Source: JASFRI01 sp050115015 (GTDB lineage Bacteria; Acidobacteriota; Polarisedimenticolia; CBDVAL01). Taken from it: DNA of 9,610 bases. Positions 1-4,724 of this stretch are shown one piece after another. Under the pieces are notes generated by a model that did no database searches, had not been told where the DNA came from, and was given only the letters and a program-made list of their open reading frames with translations. The stretch lies in assembly GCA_050115015.1 (NCBI GenBank), contig JASFRI010000150.1, positions 1 through 9,610 on the forward strand, given 5' to 3'. The translations under genes were made by a program, and so were the position numbers. Every line of letters begins with the position of its first letter. Positions within the stretch are counted from its first letter, which is position 1.

Positions 1-23
1 CCTGCCCCGAGCAAGTCGAGGGG

Positions 24-1016
24 CTACCACACCCGCGGCAGCTCTGGCTTGTTGCCGAGGATCGACTCGATGCGCTCCATCACCGGGTCGGTCAGCAGCG
101 CGACCTTGTCGAGGGCGTCCAGGTTCTCGGTCAGCTGCTCGGTCTTCGTCGCGCCGAGGATCACGGTGCTGACGTTCGGGTTCTTCAGGCACCAGGCGAT
201 CGCCATCTGGGTCAGCGAGATGCCGAGCTCGCTGGCGATCCCCTCGAGGTCCACCGCCTTGCGGATGCGCTCCTTGCCGGCCTCGCTGTCGACGGCCATC
301 TCCTTCAGCCACTGGTAGTCGGGCAGGGCCATGCGCGAATCCTCGGGGACGCCGTCCCGGTACTTCCCGGTGAGGATGCCGGAGGCCAGCGGCGACCAGA
401 TCGTGGTCCCCAGCCCCACGGCCTCGTAGAGCCGGTGGAACTTCCGCTCCACGCGGTCCCGCTCGAACATGTTGTACTGCGGCTGCTCCATGGAGGGAGG
501 CGTCATGGAGTGCTGCCGCGCGATGCCGTAGGCCTCCTGGATCTGCTGGGCCTCCCACTCCGACGTCCCCCAGTACATGACCTTCCCCTGCCGGACGAGA
601 TCGTCCATCGCCCGCACGGTCTCCTCGATGGGGGTCTCGACGTCCGGCCGGTGGCAGAAGTAGAGGTCCAGGTGATCCACCTGCAGCCGCTGCAGGGCGG
701 CATCGCACGCCTCGAAGATGTGCTTCCGGTGCAGGCCCCGCTGGGTCGGCAGGTCACCGCCCCAGTAGACCTTGCTGGACAGGCAGTAGCTGTCCCGGCG
801 CCAGCCCAGCTTCTTCAGCGCCTTGCCCATGATCTTCTCGGACTCCCCGTCGGCGTAGACCTCGGCGTTGTCGAAGAAGTTCACGCCCCGGTCGTAGGCG
901 AGGCCCATCAGCCTCTCCGCCAGCTTCGTGTCCACCTGGAATGAGAAGGTCACCCACGAGCCGAACGACAGCGCGCTCAGCTTGAGTCCGGAACCACCCA
1001 GCCGTCGATACTCCAT
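24..1016 (-). CDS. Aldo/keto reductase, Kv-beta-like (AKR6-type) family
   Basis: The 330-residue product is a complete aldo/keto reductase barrel, predicted to be a cytosolic NADPH-dependent carbonyl reductase. The AKR tetrad is visible: Asp49 and Tyr54 in FFDNAEVYADG, Lys82 in SSKVYWGG, and His122 in DLYFCHRPD. Segments such as RGLHRKHI, EETVRAM, MYWGTSEW, YQWLK, IAWCLKNP and ESILGNKP closely match what I know of animal Kv-beta subunits and their bacterial relatives. In mammalian Kv-beta the fourth tetrad position is Asn, whereas here it is His as in ordinary AKRs. The ATG start at 1016 is preceded by GAGGGAG (complement of 1024-1030) at 7-nt spacing. The gene is divergent from the MerR regulator across 281 nt. 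No potassium channel gene is seen, so a channel role is unsupported. The substrate is unknown, but the family call is firm. Confidence 0.93.
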   Translation of the reverse strand: MEYRRLGGSGLKLSALSFGSWVTFSFQVDTKLAERLMGLAYDRGVNFFDNAEVYADGESEKIMGKALKKLGWRRDSYCLSSKVYWGGDLPTQRGLHRKHIFEACDAALQRLQVDHLDLYFCHRPDVETPIEETVRAMDDLVRQGKVMYWGTSEWEAQQIQEAYGIARQHSMTPPSMEQPQYNMFERDRVERKFHRLYEAVGLGTTIWSPLASGILTGKYRDGVPEDSRMALPDYQWLKEMAVDSEAGKERIRKAVDLEGIASELGISLTQMAIAWCLKNPNVSTVILGATKTEQLTENLDALDKVALLTDPVMERIESILGNKPELPRVW

Positions 1017-1081
1017 GTCGCATCTCCCTCGAAAGGCGCGGCACCTCCCGGCGGGGGGTTGCCTGCCTGGTCATCGTGAAC

Positions 1082-1095
1082 GGATCGATCGATCC
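1082..1095. repeat. 14-bp perfect palindrome, possible operator
   Basis: GGATCGATCGATCC is a perfect 14-bp palindrome in the AKR/merR divergent intergenic region. It overlaps the -10 element of the candidate promoter for the reductase, a position suited to a repressor site. It differs from the MerR dyad at 1220-1236, so if it is an operator it is probably read by another protein. A chance occurrence of a GATC-rich palindrome is also possible. Confidence 0.35.
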
Positions 1096-1121
1096 TAACG
1101 CAACCCCGTTGGGGGCGTCAG
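1092..1121 (-). promoter_or_regulatory. Candidate sigma-70-like promoter of the aldo/keto reductase
   Basis: Read on the minus strand, CTGACG (complement of 1116-1121) lies 18 bp upstream of TAGGAT (complement of 1092-1097). Each hexamer matches 4 of 6 consensus bases. Transcription would begin about 70 nt upstream of the reductase start codon. The match is modest and GC-rich genomes yield chance hits, so this is only a candidate. Confidence 0.28.
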
Positions 1122-1214
1122 TGATGCAGGGCGGACCGGCCGTCCCCGCGAGTCCCGTCAACGGCATGTGGTGGGTCGACAGCCGGACCCCCCGGCCTCC
1201 GGAGGGAAACGGGC

Positions 1215-1245
1215 TTGATCCTCACGTAGCGTGAGGCAGTAGGCT
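1215..1245 (+). promoter_or_regulatory. MerR-type promoter with 19-bp spacer and dyad operator
   Basis: TTGATC (1215-1220) serves as the -35 element and TAGGCT (1240-1245) as the -10, separated by 19 bp instead of the usual 17. Inside the spacer lies a perfect dyad, CCTCACG-TAG-CGTGAGG (1220-1236). A long spacer with an operator dyad between the hexamers is the hallmark of promoters activated by MerR-family proteins through DNA distortion. The dyad also resembles the CTCACG/CGTGAG sites I know from other MerR regulators. The expected transcript starts near 1252, about 45 nt before the merR ATG, so the regulator most likely controls its own gene. Confidence 0.78.
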
Positions 1246-1297
1246 GTTCCGGAGCGATGAGGGCGCATGCTGAACGCTGCCCCGGGGAGGAGAGGCG

Positions 1298-2032
1298 ATG
1301 CCGCAAAAGCTGAAGATCGGTGACTTGGCCCGTCGCGCCGGGATCTCGGTCCGGACGCTGCACCATTACGAGGAGATCGGGCTGCTTCAGGCCGCGCAGC
1401 GCACGGGCTCGGGACACCGGGTCTACGGCGGCGAGGAACTGCTCCGCCTGCAGGAGATCCTGTCGTTGCGCCGGCTGGGACTCTCCCTGGAGCAGGTCCG
1501 GAAGCTGCTGGCGCGTCCCGGCAGCTCACCCATGGAGGTCCTGGAACGGTACCTCGCGGCCCTGCAGGAGCAGGAAGCGGCGATCCGCGAGCTCCGGGCC
1601 CGGATCGCCGGGGTGGCGCAGATGCTGCGACGCGACGACGAGATCTCCGTCGACCGGCTACTCGAGCTGCTTGACCTGATGCGCACCGTGGAGGGCTACT
1701 TCACGGGCGAGCAGCGGAGGGAACTACAGGAGCGGGCGCGGGTCGTCGGAGAAGACCGCATCCGCGAGGTGGAGGAGGAGTGGCCCCGGCTGATCGCCGC
1801 GGTCCGGTCCGAGATGGAGAAGGGGACGGACCCCGCGTGCGAGACCGTCCGCGCCCTGGCCGCCCGGTGGGACACGCTGGTGCGGGAGTTCACGGGCAGC
1901 GACGTCGGCCTGGAACGGACCGTGGCCACGATGTACCGGGAACAGCCCCGGGTCCGCGAGCGCATGGGGCTCGACGGGGAGATCTTCGAGTACATCACCC
2001 GCGCCCGCGCGGCGACGGGTTCCGATCGCTAG
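1298..2032 (+). CDS. MerR-family transcriptional regulator with TipAS-like effector domain
   Basis: The 244-residue product starts with a MerR winged helix-turn-helix (about residues 5-75; KIGDLARRAGISVRTLHHYE, then the wing around GSGHRVYGGEEL). A dimerising coiled coil follows at about 80-112 (YLAALQEQEAAIRELRARI). The C-terminal half, about 130-238, matches the pattern of TipAS drug-binding domains: an entry segment EGYFTGEQ, a WPRLIAAVRSEMEKGTDP helix, ALAARW and a closing EYITRARAA. TipAS domains bind bulky hydrophobic peptides or antibiotics, and binding makes the protein an activator. The only cysteine is Cys181, so covalent thiopeptide capture as in TipA should not be assumed. GGAGGAG at 1286-1292 supports the ATG, with 5-nt spacing. 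The gene sits behind a MerR-type promoter and is divergent from a reductase, its most obvious possible target. The ligand is unknown. Confidence 0.92.
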   Translation: MPQKLKIGDLARRAGISVRTLHHYEEIGLLQAAQRTGSGHRVYGGEELLRLQEILSLRRLGLSLEQVRKLLARPGSSPMEVLERYLAALQEQEAAIRELRARIAGVAQMLRRDDEISVDRLLELLDLMRTVEGYFTGEQRRELQERARVVGEDRIREVEEEWPRLIAAVRSEMEKGTDPACETVRALAARWDTLVREFTGSDVGLERTVATMYREQPRVRERMGLDGEIFEYITRARAATGSDR

Positions 2033-2080
2033 CCCGGACGATTCACCGCCTGCCGGTCTCGGGAAGGCCGAGAGCCTGCG

Positions 2081-2095
2081 GGCCCGCGTCGGGCC
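2081..2095 (+). terminator. GC hairpin downstream of merR, candidate terminator
   Basis: GGCCCG-CGT-CGGGCC forms a 6-bp GC-only stem with a 3-nt loop, 48 nt after the merR stop codon. There is no T-tract, so it is not a classical intrinsic terminator, although high-GC bacteria often use such hairpins. It is nearly identical to the hairpin at 2321-2335. Confidence 0.35.
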
Positions 2096-2320
2096 TCCTC
2101 AACGAGTCCACCAACCCGCCCTCGGAGTTCCGCCTTGTCCCGGGATCTCTCCATTCCTCCCGACAGACCCTCACGAGGTGCCGCGGCCCCATCGGGTCGC
2201 CCTGACCGACTTGTCCCTCGCCGTGGGCCGGCCGCACGCCTCGTCCGGGAGACTCCACGTCCCGGAACACGGGTTCCCGTTGCCCCGGAGGCTTCGAGGT
2301 CCTGGCCGGGGGCCGGGGTC

Positions 2321-2335
2321 GGCCCGCGCCGGGCC
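2321..2335 (-). terminator. GC hairpin downstream of the lipoprotein gene, candidate terminator
   Basis: GGCCCG-CGC-CGGGCC differs from the hairpin at 2081-2095 only in the loop. It lies 42 nt beyond the stop codon of the minus-strand lipoprotein gene. Its stem can be extended outward by one C-G pair and two wobble pairs. No T-tract follows on either strand. Its position suggests a terminator or transcript 3'-end stabiliser. Confidence 0.33.
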
Positions 2336-2377
2336 GGTCTGCAGCCCGTGGCCCCGACGCCTTGTTCCTCCCGCGGG

Positions 2378-2938
2378 CTACTGCTCCGAGGCGTGGAGGA
2401 CCGGCCGCAGGATGTACTTGTCGTTCCCGGTCTCGTTGACCTGGATCGAGGCCGCCGCGTCGAAGTCGATGAGGATGCGCTTCGTGCTGCTGACGAGGAT
2501 CTCGAACGTGATGTTCGCGTCGGCCTTCCCGGACTCGTTCTTCAGCGGCTCCTCGACGCCGTCCTTGAAGACGAGCCGCTCGTCGCGGGTGCGCAGCCGG
2601 ATCTTCTCGTAGACCCCCGCAGGCAGGTCGGCCGTCGTCACGTGCTGGGTGTTCCCGCCGGTCAGGCTCATGAGATCGAACCTCTGGACCTCCGCCGGGA
2701 TCTCGATGGGCGAGACGTCGGACCCTTCCATCAGGGCCACCGGGTAGACGACGACCGAGTCGACGGTTACCCAGACGTGCGCCACGGTGTCCATGTCCAG
2801 GGGCTTGTCGGTGAGCGTGATGACGAGCTGTCCATCCCCCTCGGAGCTGACCCGCGCCGACCCCTCCTGCACCTCACCGTTGCAGGCGGGGAGCACGAGC
2901 GCTGCCGCCAGGATCAGCAGGCCAGCCAGGCATTTCAT
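2378..2938 (-). CDS. DUF4382-domain lipoprotein
   Basis: The 186-residue product begins MKCLAGLLILAAALVLPAC, a lipoprotein signal with lipobox Leu16-Pro17-Ala18-Cys19. It should be lipidated at Cys19 and anchored to a membrane, facing the periplasm or cell surface. From about residue 36 to 182 it fits the DUF4382 pattern: GQLVITLTDKP at the start, VWVTVDSVVVYP, RFDLMSLTGG, LPAGVYEKIRL, and a closing LIDFDAAASI then YILRPV. This is a beta-sandwich-like domain common in secreted proteins, with no known activity. I chose the start at 2938 because the exceptionally strong AAGGAGGAG (complement of 2943-2951) precedes it and because the signal peptide starts there. An in-frame extension to 3031 adds 31 residues that would bury the signal. 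The gene is convergent with merR and has no co-directional neighbour. Confidence 0.87.
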   Translation of the reverse strand: MKCLAGLLILAAALVLPACNGEVQEGSARVSSEGDGQLVITLTDKPLDMDTVAHVWVTVDSVVVYPVALMEGSDVSPIEIPAEVQRFDLMSLTGGNTQHVTTADLPAGVYEKIRLRTRDERLVFKDGVEEPLKNESGKADANITFEILVSSTKRILIDFDAAASIQVNETGNDKYILRPVLHASEQ

Positions 2939-2964
2939 GGCGCTCCTCCTTCCGGTATGTCCTG

Positions 2965-2993
2965 AATCTACCGAAATCCGCCCCCCATGACCA
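2965..2993 (-). promoter_or_regulatory. Candidate promoter of the DUF4382 lipoprotein gene
   Basis: On the minus strand, TGGTCA (complement of 2988-2993) and TAGATT (complement of 2965-2970) are separated by 17 bp and each matches 4 of 6 sigma-70 consensus bases. The transcript would start about 20 nt before the ATG and include the strong ribosome binding site. The spacer has a run of six G, so the call is weak. Confidence 0.27.
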
Positions 2994-3005
2994 CATTCCG
3001 TCCTC

Positions 3006-3029
3006 GTCCCCGTCCCCAGCCCCAGCCCC
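3006..3029. repeat. Short hexanucleotide tandem repeat
   Basis: Two GTCCCC units followed by two AGCCCC units make a 24-bp low-complexity tract upstream of the lipoprotein gene. It is too short and impure to argue for phase variation. Confidence 0.5.
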
Positions 3030-3149
3030 ACATCCTCTGCCCGTACCCCTGAAGGCGGACGCAGGGCCCTGCATCTCCGCTCCCGGCGCTCCCACCCCCG
3101 ACCGCCCCCCGGCTCCCCGGCAAGGCACCGACCGCCAGGCGCGGCACCA

Positions 3150-3172
3150 CAGGGTCAGACCTGAAGTGTGCA
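3150..3172 (+). repeat. Left terminal inverted repeat (23 bp)
   Basis: This copy starts CAGGGTCAGACC and ends GTGTGCA, and is the exact reverse complement of 3364-3386. Outside it the flanking sequences agree only patchily (a shared GTG step), so the repeat boundary is sharp at 3150. Confidence 0.85.
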
Positions 3173-3363
3173 CCCTCGAAAACGCGCCAAGGACAGTGCT
3201 TTCCGGTTCTTCACCTCCTCCGTGTGCAGCCGGACCGGCTTCCGGTGTCCAGCCGGGAGCACGACCGGGAATCCAGGGCTCCGGGCCTCCCGACGCCCAT
3301 CCAGCGCTAACCTTTCATCCCCGACGCGGTGGCAAACCCCTGCGCATCAGGAGGTTTCGGGAC

Positions 3364-3386
3364 TGCACACTTCAGGTCTGACCCTG
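3364..3386 (-). repeat. Right terminal inverted repeat (23 bp)
   Basis: This copy starts TGCACACTTC and ends TCTGACCCTG, the exact inverse of 3150-3172. It ends 65 nt before the pirin start codon and overlaps the first unit of the 13-bp tandem repeat that follows, so it borders the likely pirin control region. Confidence 0.85.
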
Positions 3387-3404
3387 CCGTGTGACCCTGC
3401 CGTG
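3379..3404. repeat. 13-bp perfect tandem duplication at the element's right edge
   Basis: TGACCCTGCCGTG occurs twice back to back (3379-3391 and 3392-3404). The first copy spans the end of the right inverted repeat at 3386, so the duplication is not a simple target-site duplication. It may reflect slippage or an imprecise transposition event, or it may serve as a paired regulator-binding site. Confidence 0.7.
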
Positions 3405-3420
3405 GGGGGAGGGGTAGACT
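3391..3420 (+). promoter_or_regulatory. Candidate promoter of the pirin gene
   Basis: GTGACC (3391-3396) and TAGACT (3415-3420) are separated by 18 bp and each matches 4 of 6 sigma-70 consensus bases. If real, the -35 element lies within the second copy of the 13-bp duplication, a few bases outside the MITE-like element, which would then have influenced the promoter. Evidence is weak. Confidence 0.25.
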
Positions 3421-3447
3421 GGGGGGGCTGGATGGGAGAGGGGAGGG
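3404..3447 (+). other. G-quadruplex-forming tract overlapping the pirin ribosome binding site
   Basis: Six runs of three or more G (3404-3409, 3411-3414, 3421-3427, 3434-3436, 3440-3443, 3445-3447) are separated by loops of 1-6 nt, satisfying the usual G3+N1-7 quadruplex rule. The last runs form the GGGAGG ribosome binding site (3441-3446), so folding in mRNA would hide the start region. The rule is a sequence criterion only; folding is not demonstrated. Confidence 0.5.
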
Positions 3448-3451
3448 ACGT

Positions 3452-4315
3452 ATGCTCCGGAGCATCACGCGGACGGTGGAGGGTCAGGAGACGACGGATG
3501 GGCAGGGGGTGCGCCTGCGCCGGACGATCGGGACGCCGGTGCTGGACCACCTCGACCCGTTCCTGCTTCTCGACGAGTTCCGGTCCGACGACCCCGGCGA
3601 TTACATCGGCGGTTTTCCGGACCACCCGCACCGCGGGTTCGAGACGGTCACCTACATGCTGGCCGGACTCATGCAGCACCGGGACCACGCGGGCAACCAG
3701 GGGGATCTGCGCGCGGGCAGCGTGCAGTGGATGACCGCGGGCCGGGGGATCGTCCACTCGGAGATGCCGAAGCAGGTGGATGGCCTGATGTGGGGCTTCC
3801 AGCTCTGGGTGAACCTCCCTGCGGCGAGCAAGATGATCGAGCCTCGCTACCAGGACATCCCTCCGGAAGCGGTGCCCGAGGTGAAGATGGGCGAGGGGAA
3901 GCTGGCCCGCGTGATCGCCGGCGTGGTCGAGGGGGTCGAGGGGCCGGTGCGAGGGGTCGCGACCTCGCCGATGTACCTCGACCTCCGGCTCTCCCCGGCC
4001 GTGAAGGTGGCGCATCCGGTCCCCGCTGAATACAACGGCTTCATCTACGTGTTCGAGGGTTCCCTGGAAGTGGCCGGCCGTGAGGACGACCCGAACGTGA
4101 CGATCCCGCGCGGCACCCTCGGCGTCCTCGGCGCGGGGGATGCCATTGCCACCACCACCGGCCCGGAGGGAGCCCGCTTCCTGCTGGTCGCGGCCCGTCC
4201 CCTGAACGAGCCGATCGCCCGCCGGGGCCCGTTCGTGATGAACACGAACGAGGAGCTCTACCAGGCGTTCGAGGACTTCTCCTCGGGCAAATTCTCTTCT
4301 CCGCCTGCCCCCTGA
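3452..4315 (+). CDS. Pirin-family bicupin protein
   Basis: The 287-residue product has the usual length of bacterial pirins. The N-terminal cupin (about 20-125) holds the metal site His58 and His60 in FPDHPHRGFETVTY, with His102 and Glu104 in AGRGIVHSEM, equivalent to the four iron ligands of human pirin and E. coli YhhW. FQLWVNLP (116-123) is a further family hallmark. The C-terminal cupin (about 165-265) ends with GPFVMNT (259-265), followed by the conserved ELYQAFEDF helix. Bacterial pirins are cytosolic iron proteins; some have quercetin 2,3-dioxygenase activity and others act by binding metabolic enzymes, so the exact role here is open. GGGAGG at 3441-3446 precedes the ATG by 5 nt. The gene stands alone between a MITE-like element and a repeat-rich region, and has its own likely terminator hairpin. 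Confidence 0.94.
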   Translation: MLRSITRTVEGQETTDGQGVRLRRTIGTPVLDHLDPFLLLDEFRSDDPGDYIGGFPDHPHRGFETVTYMLAGLMQHRDHAGNQGDLRAGSVQWMTAGRGIVHSEMPKQVDGLMWGFQLWVNLPAASKMIEPRYQDIPPEAVPEVKMGEGKLARVIAGVVEGVEGPVRGVATSPMYLDLRLSPAVKVAHPVPAEYNGFIYVFEGSLEVAGREDDPNVTIPRGTLGVLGAGDAIATTTGPEGARFLLVAARPLNEPIARRGPFVMNTNEELYQAFEDFSSGKFSSPPAP

Positions 4316-4324
4316 CCCTCCTGC

Positions 4325-4348
4325 GCTCGCCCCCTGTCGGGGACGAGC
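4325..4348 (+). terminator. Hairpin after the pirin gene, candidate terminator
   Basis: GCTCG (4325-4329) pairs with CGAGC (4344-4348) and CCCC (4331-4334) with GGGG (4339-4342), leaving one C-A mismatch and a TGTC loop. This stable stem-loop starts 10 nt after the pirin stop codon. There is no T-tract. It is the first of several hairpins here, so it may belong to the repeat array. Confidence 0.42.
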
Positions 4349-4370
4349 TACGGAGGGCAAGCCCTCCCCC

Positions 4371-4461
4371 GATCGGCCGCGGCGGGGGCGTTCCGGTGCG
4401 GGTGGGCCCTCCCCGCGATCGGCTGCGGCGGGGTGTTCCGGTGCGGGTGGGCCTGCCCACC
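4371..4461. repeat. Two tandem units of about 45 bp
   Basis: Units 4371-4416 and 4417-4461 both start GATCGG and share an identical 19-bp core, from GTTCCGG to GTGGGCC (4390-4408 and 4435-4453). They differ by a few substitutions and a one-base indel. The second unit runs into the first copy of the 165-bp-offset repeat. Confidence 0.75.
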
Positions 4462-4523
4462 GTAGCTCGCGAGGCTCCGCCGCCGGGACAGGAGCCGTCG
4501 TCCCCGGGCGAGCAAAGGTGGGT
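4446..4523. repeat. First copy of a 78-bp direct repeat
   Basis: This block starts with the hairpin GGTGGGC-CT-GCCCACC and AGCTCGCGAGGC, and ends with CCCGGGCGAGC (4503-4513) and GGTGGGT. The same order returns exactly 165 bp downstream at 4611-4688. The 29 bp at 4447-4475 match 4612-4640 with one mismatch, while the interior between the conserved ends has diverged. Such structure fits a dispersed palindromic repeat family inserted or duplicated twice. Confidence 0.68.
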
Positions 4524-4610
4524 AGCTCGACGAGGCACCGCCGCGGAGCCCGCGCCGTCGACCCGGAGGGGGCCGTCCTACCCAACCCCCCGGCGGGGGA
4601 GCTACGGAGG

Positions 4611-4688
4611 GGTGGGCCTGCCCACCGGAGCTCGCGAGGCATCGTCGCCAATATTGTCGCCCTCGATCCCGGGCGAGCGTGGGTGGGT
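4611..4688. repeat. Second copy of the 78-bp direct repeat
   Basis: This copy corresponds to 4446-4523, with CCCGGGCGAGC at 4668-4678. It ends 36 nt before the kinase start codon, so any kinase promoter must lie in or at the edge of repeat sequence. An inverted AGCTACGG/CCGGAGCT arrangement brackets its hairpin. Confidence 0.68.
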
Positions 4689-4716
4689 TGCCGAACCCGC
4701 CTTCCTCTGGCATCTT
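4688..4716 (+). promoter_or_regulatory. Weak candidate promoter for the kinase gene, implying a leaderless mRNA
   Basis: TTGCCG (4688-4693) and CATCTT (4711-4716) are 17 bp apart and match 4 of 6 and 3 of 6 consensus bases. Transcription would begin at or within a few bases of the ATG at 4725. This agrees with the absence of any purine-rich ribosome binding site upstream of that ATG. Evidence is weak and an upstream start cannot be excluded. Confidence 0.2.
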
Positions 4717-4724
4717 CTGTGGCC

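Larger units (their letters stand above)
2033..2377. other. Convergent intergenic region between merR and the DUF4382 lipoprotein gene
   Basis: No credible gene was found in these 345 nt. Frames open across it on the plus strand have no ribosome binding site and are arginine- and proline-rich, as expected of GC-rich non-coding DNA. Both flanking genes end here. The only structures I can support are the two matched hairpins at 2081-2095 and 2321-2335, plus a weak stem-loop GGAAC-ACGG-GTTCC around 2264-2277. Confidence 0.6.
3150..3386. mobile_element. MITE-like non-autonomous element with 23-bp terminal inverted repeats
   Basis: A 23-bp sequence beginning CAGGGTCAGACC (3150-3172) recurs as an exact inverted copy at 3364-3386, enclosing 191 bp. 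Similarity continues imperfectly inward around the shared CGAAA. The interior has no credible transposase: the readable frames are short, lack ribosome binding sites and show no DDE or HUH motif. Each end carries the small dyad GGTC-A-GACC, reminiscent of the REP-like ends I recall beside Y1 (IS200/RAYT-type) transposases. That makes a REP-type palindromic unit or a deleted IS the leading explanations. No target-site duplication is evident. A regulatory RNA or a plain inverted repeat is the alternative. Confidence 0.55.
2939..3451. other. Intergenic region between the divergent lipoprotein and pirin genes
   Basis: These 513 nt contain no supported gene. They hold, in order, a weak promoter candidate for the lipoprotein, a short hexanucleotide repeat (3006-3029), a 12-bp palindrome GCAGGGCCCTGC (3061-3072), the inverted-repeat-bounded element (3150-3386), a 13-bp tandem repeat and a G-tract cluster before the pirin gene. 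Open frames crossing it, for example 3166-3381 plus, lack ribosome binding sites and recognisable domains. Confidence 0.6.
4316..4724. other. Repeat-rich GC intergenic region upstream of the kinase gene
   Basis: These 409 nt contain no supported gene. They hold a hairpin just after the pirin stop, two 45-bp tandem units (4371-4461), a 78-bp direct repeat at 165-bp offset (4446-4523 and 4611-4688), and three short hairpins with 7-bp stems and 2-nt loops. These are GGAGGGC-AA-GCCCTCC (4352-4367) and two copies of GGTGGGC-CT-GCCCACC (4446-4461, 4611-4626). Open frames through it are low-complexity Arg/Pro/Gly and have no start signals. Confidence 0.65.

Noticed and set aside
3006..3029. Hexanucleotide tract as a phase-variable repeat.
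   Set aside because: There are only four imperfect units, and a unit length of six would not shift a reading frame.
2939..3031. 31-residue N-terminal extension of the lipoprotein.
   Set aside because: It would place the lipoprotein signal internally, and the very strong AAGGAGGAG lies just before ATG 2938.
3166..3734. Short plus-strand frames inside the MITE-like element as a passenger gene or transposase remnant.
   Set aside because: There is no ribosome binding site and no HUH, Y1 or DDE motif. The frames run out of the element into unrelated sequence.
4518..4724. Upstream in-frame extension of the kinase by 69 residues from a start at 4518.
   Set aside because: The extension is Arg/Pro/Gly-rich, is translated from the repeat array, and precedes a zinc ribbon that begins naturally at MFTCPSC.
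4316..4724. Repeat-rich region as a CRISPR array.
   Set aside because: Units are unequal, their spacing (45 and 165 bp) is irregular, the intervening sequences are themselves related, and no cas genes are nearby.
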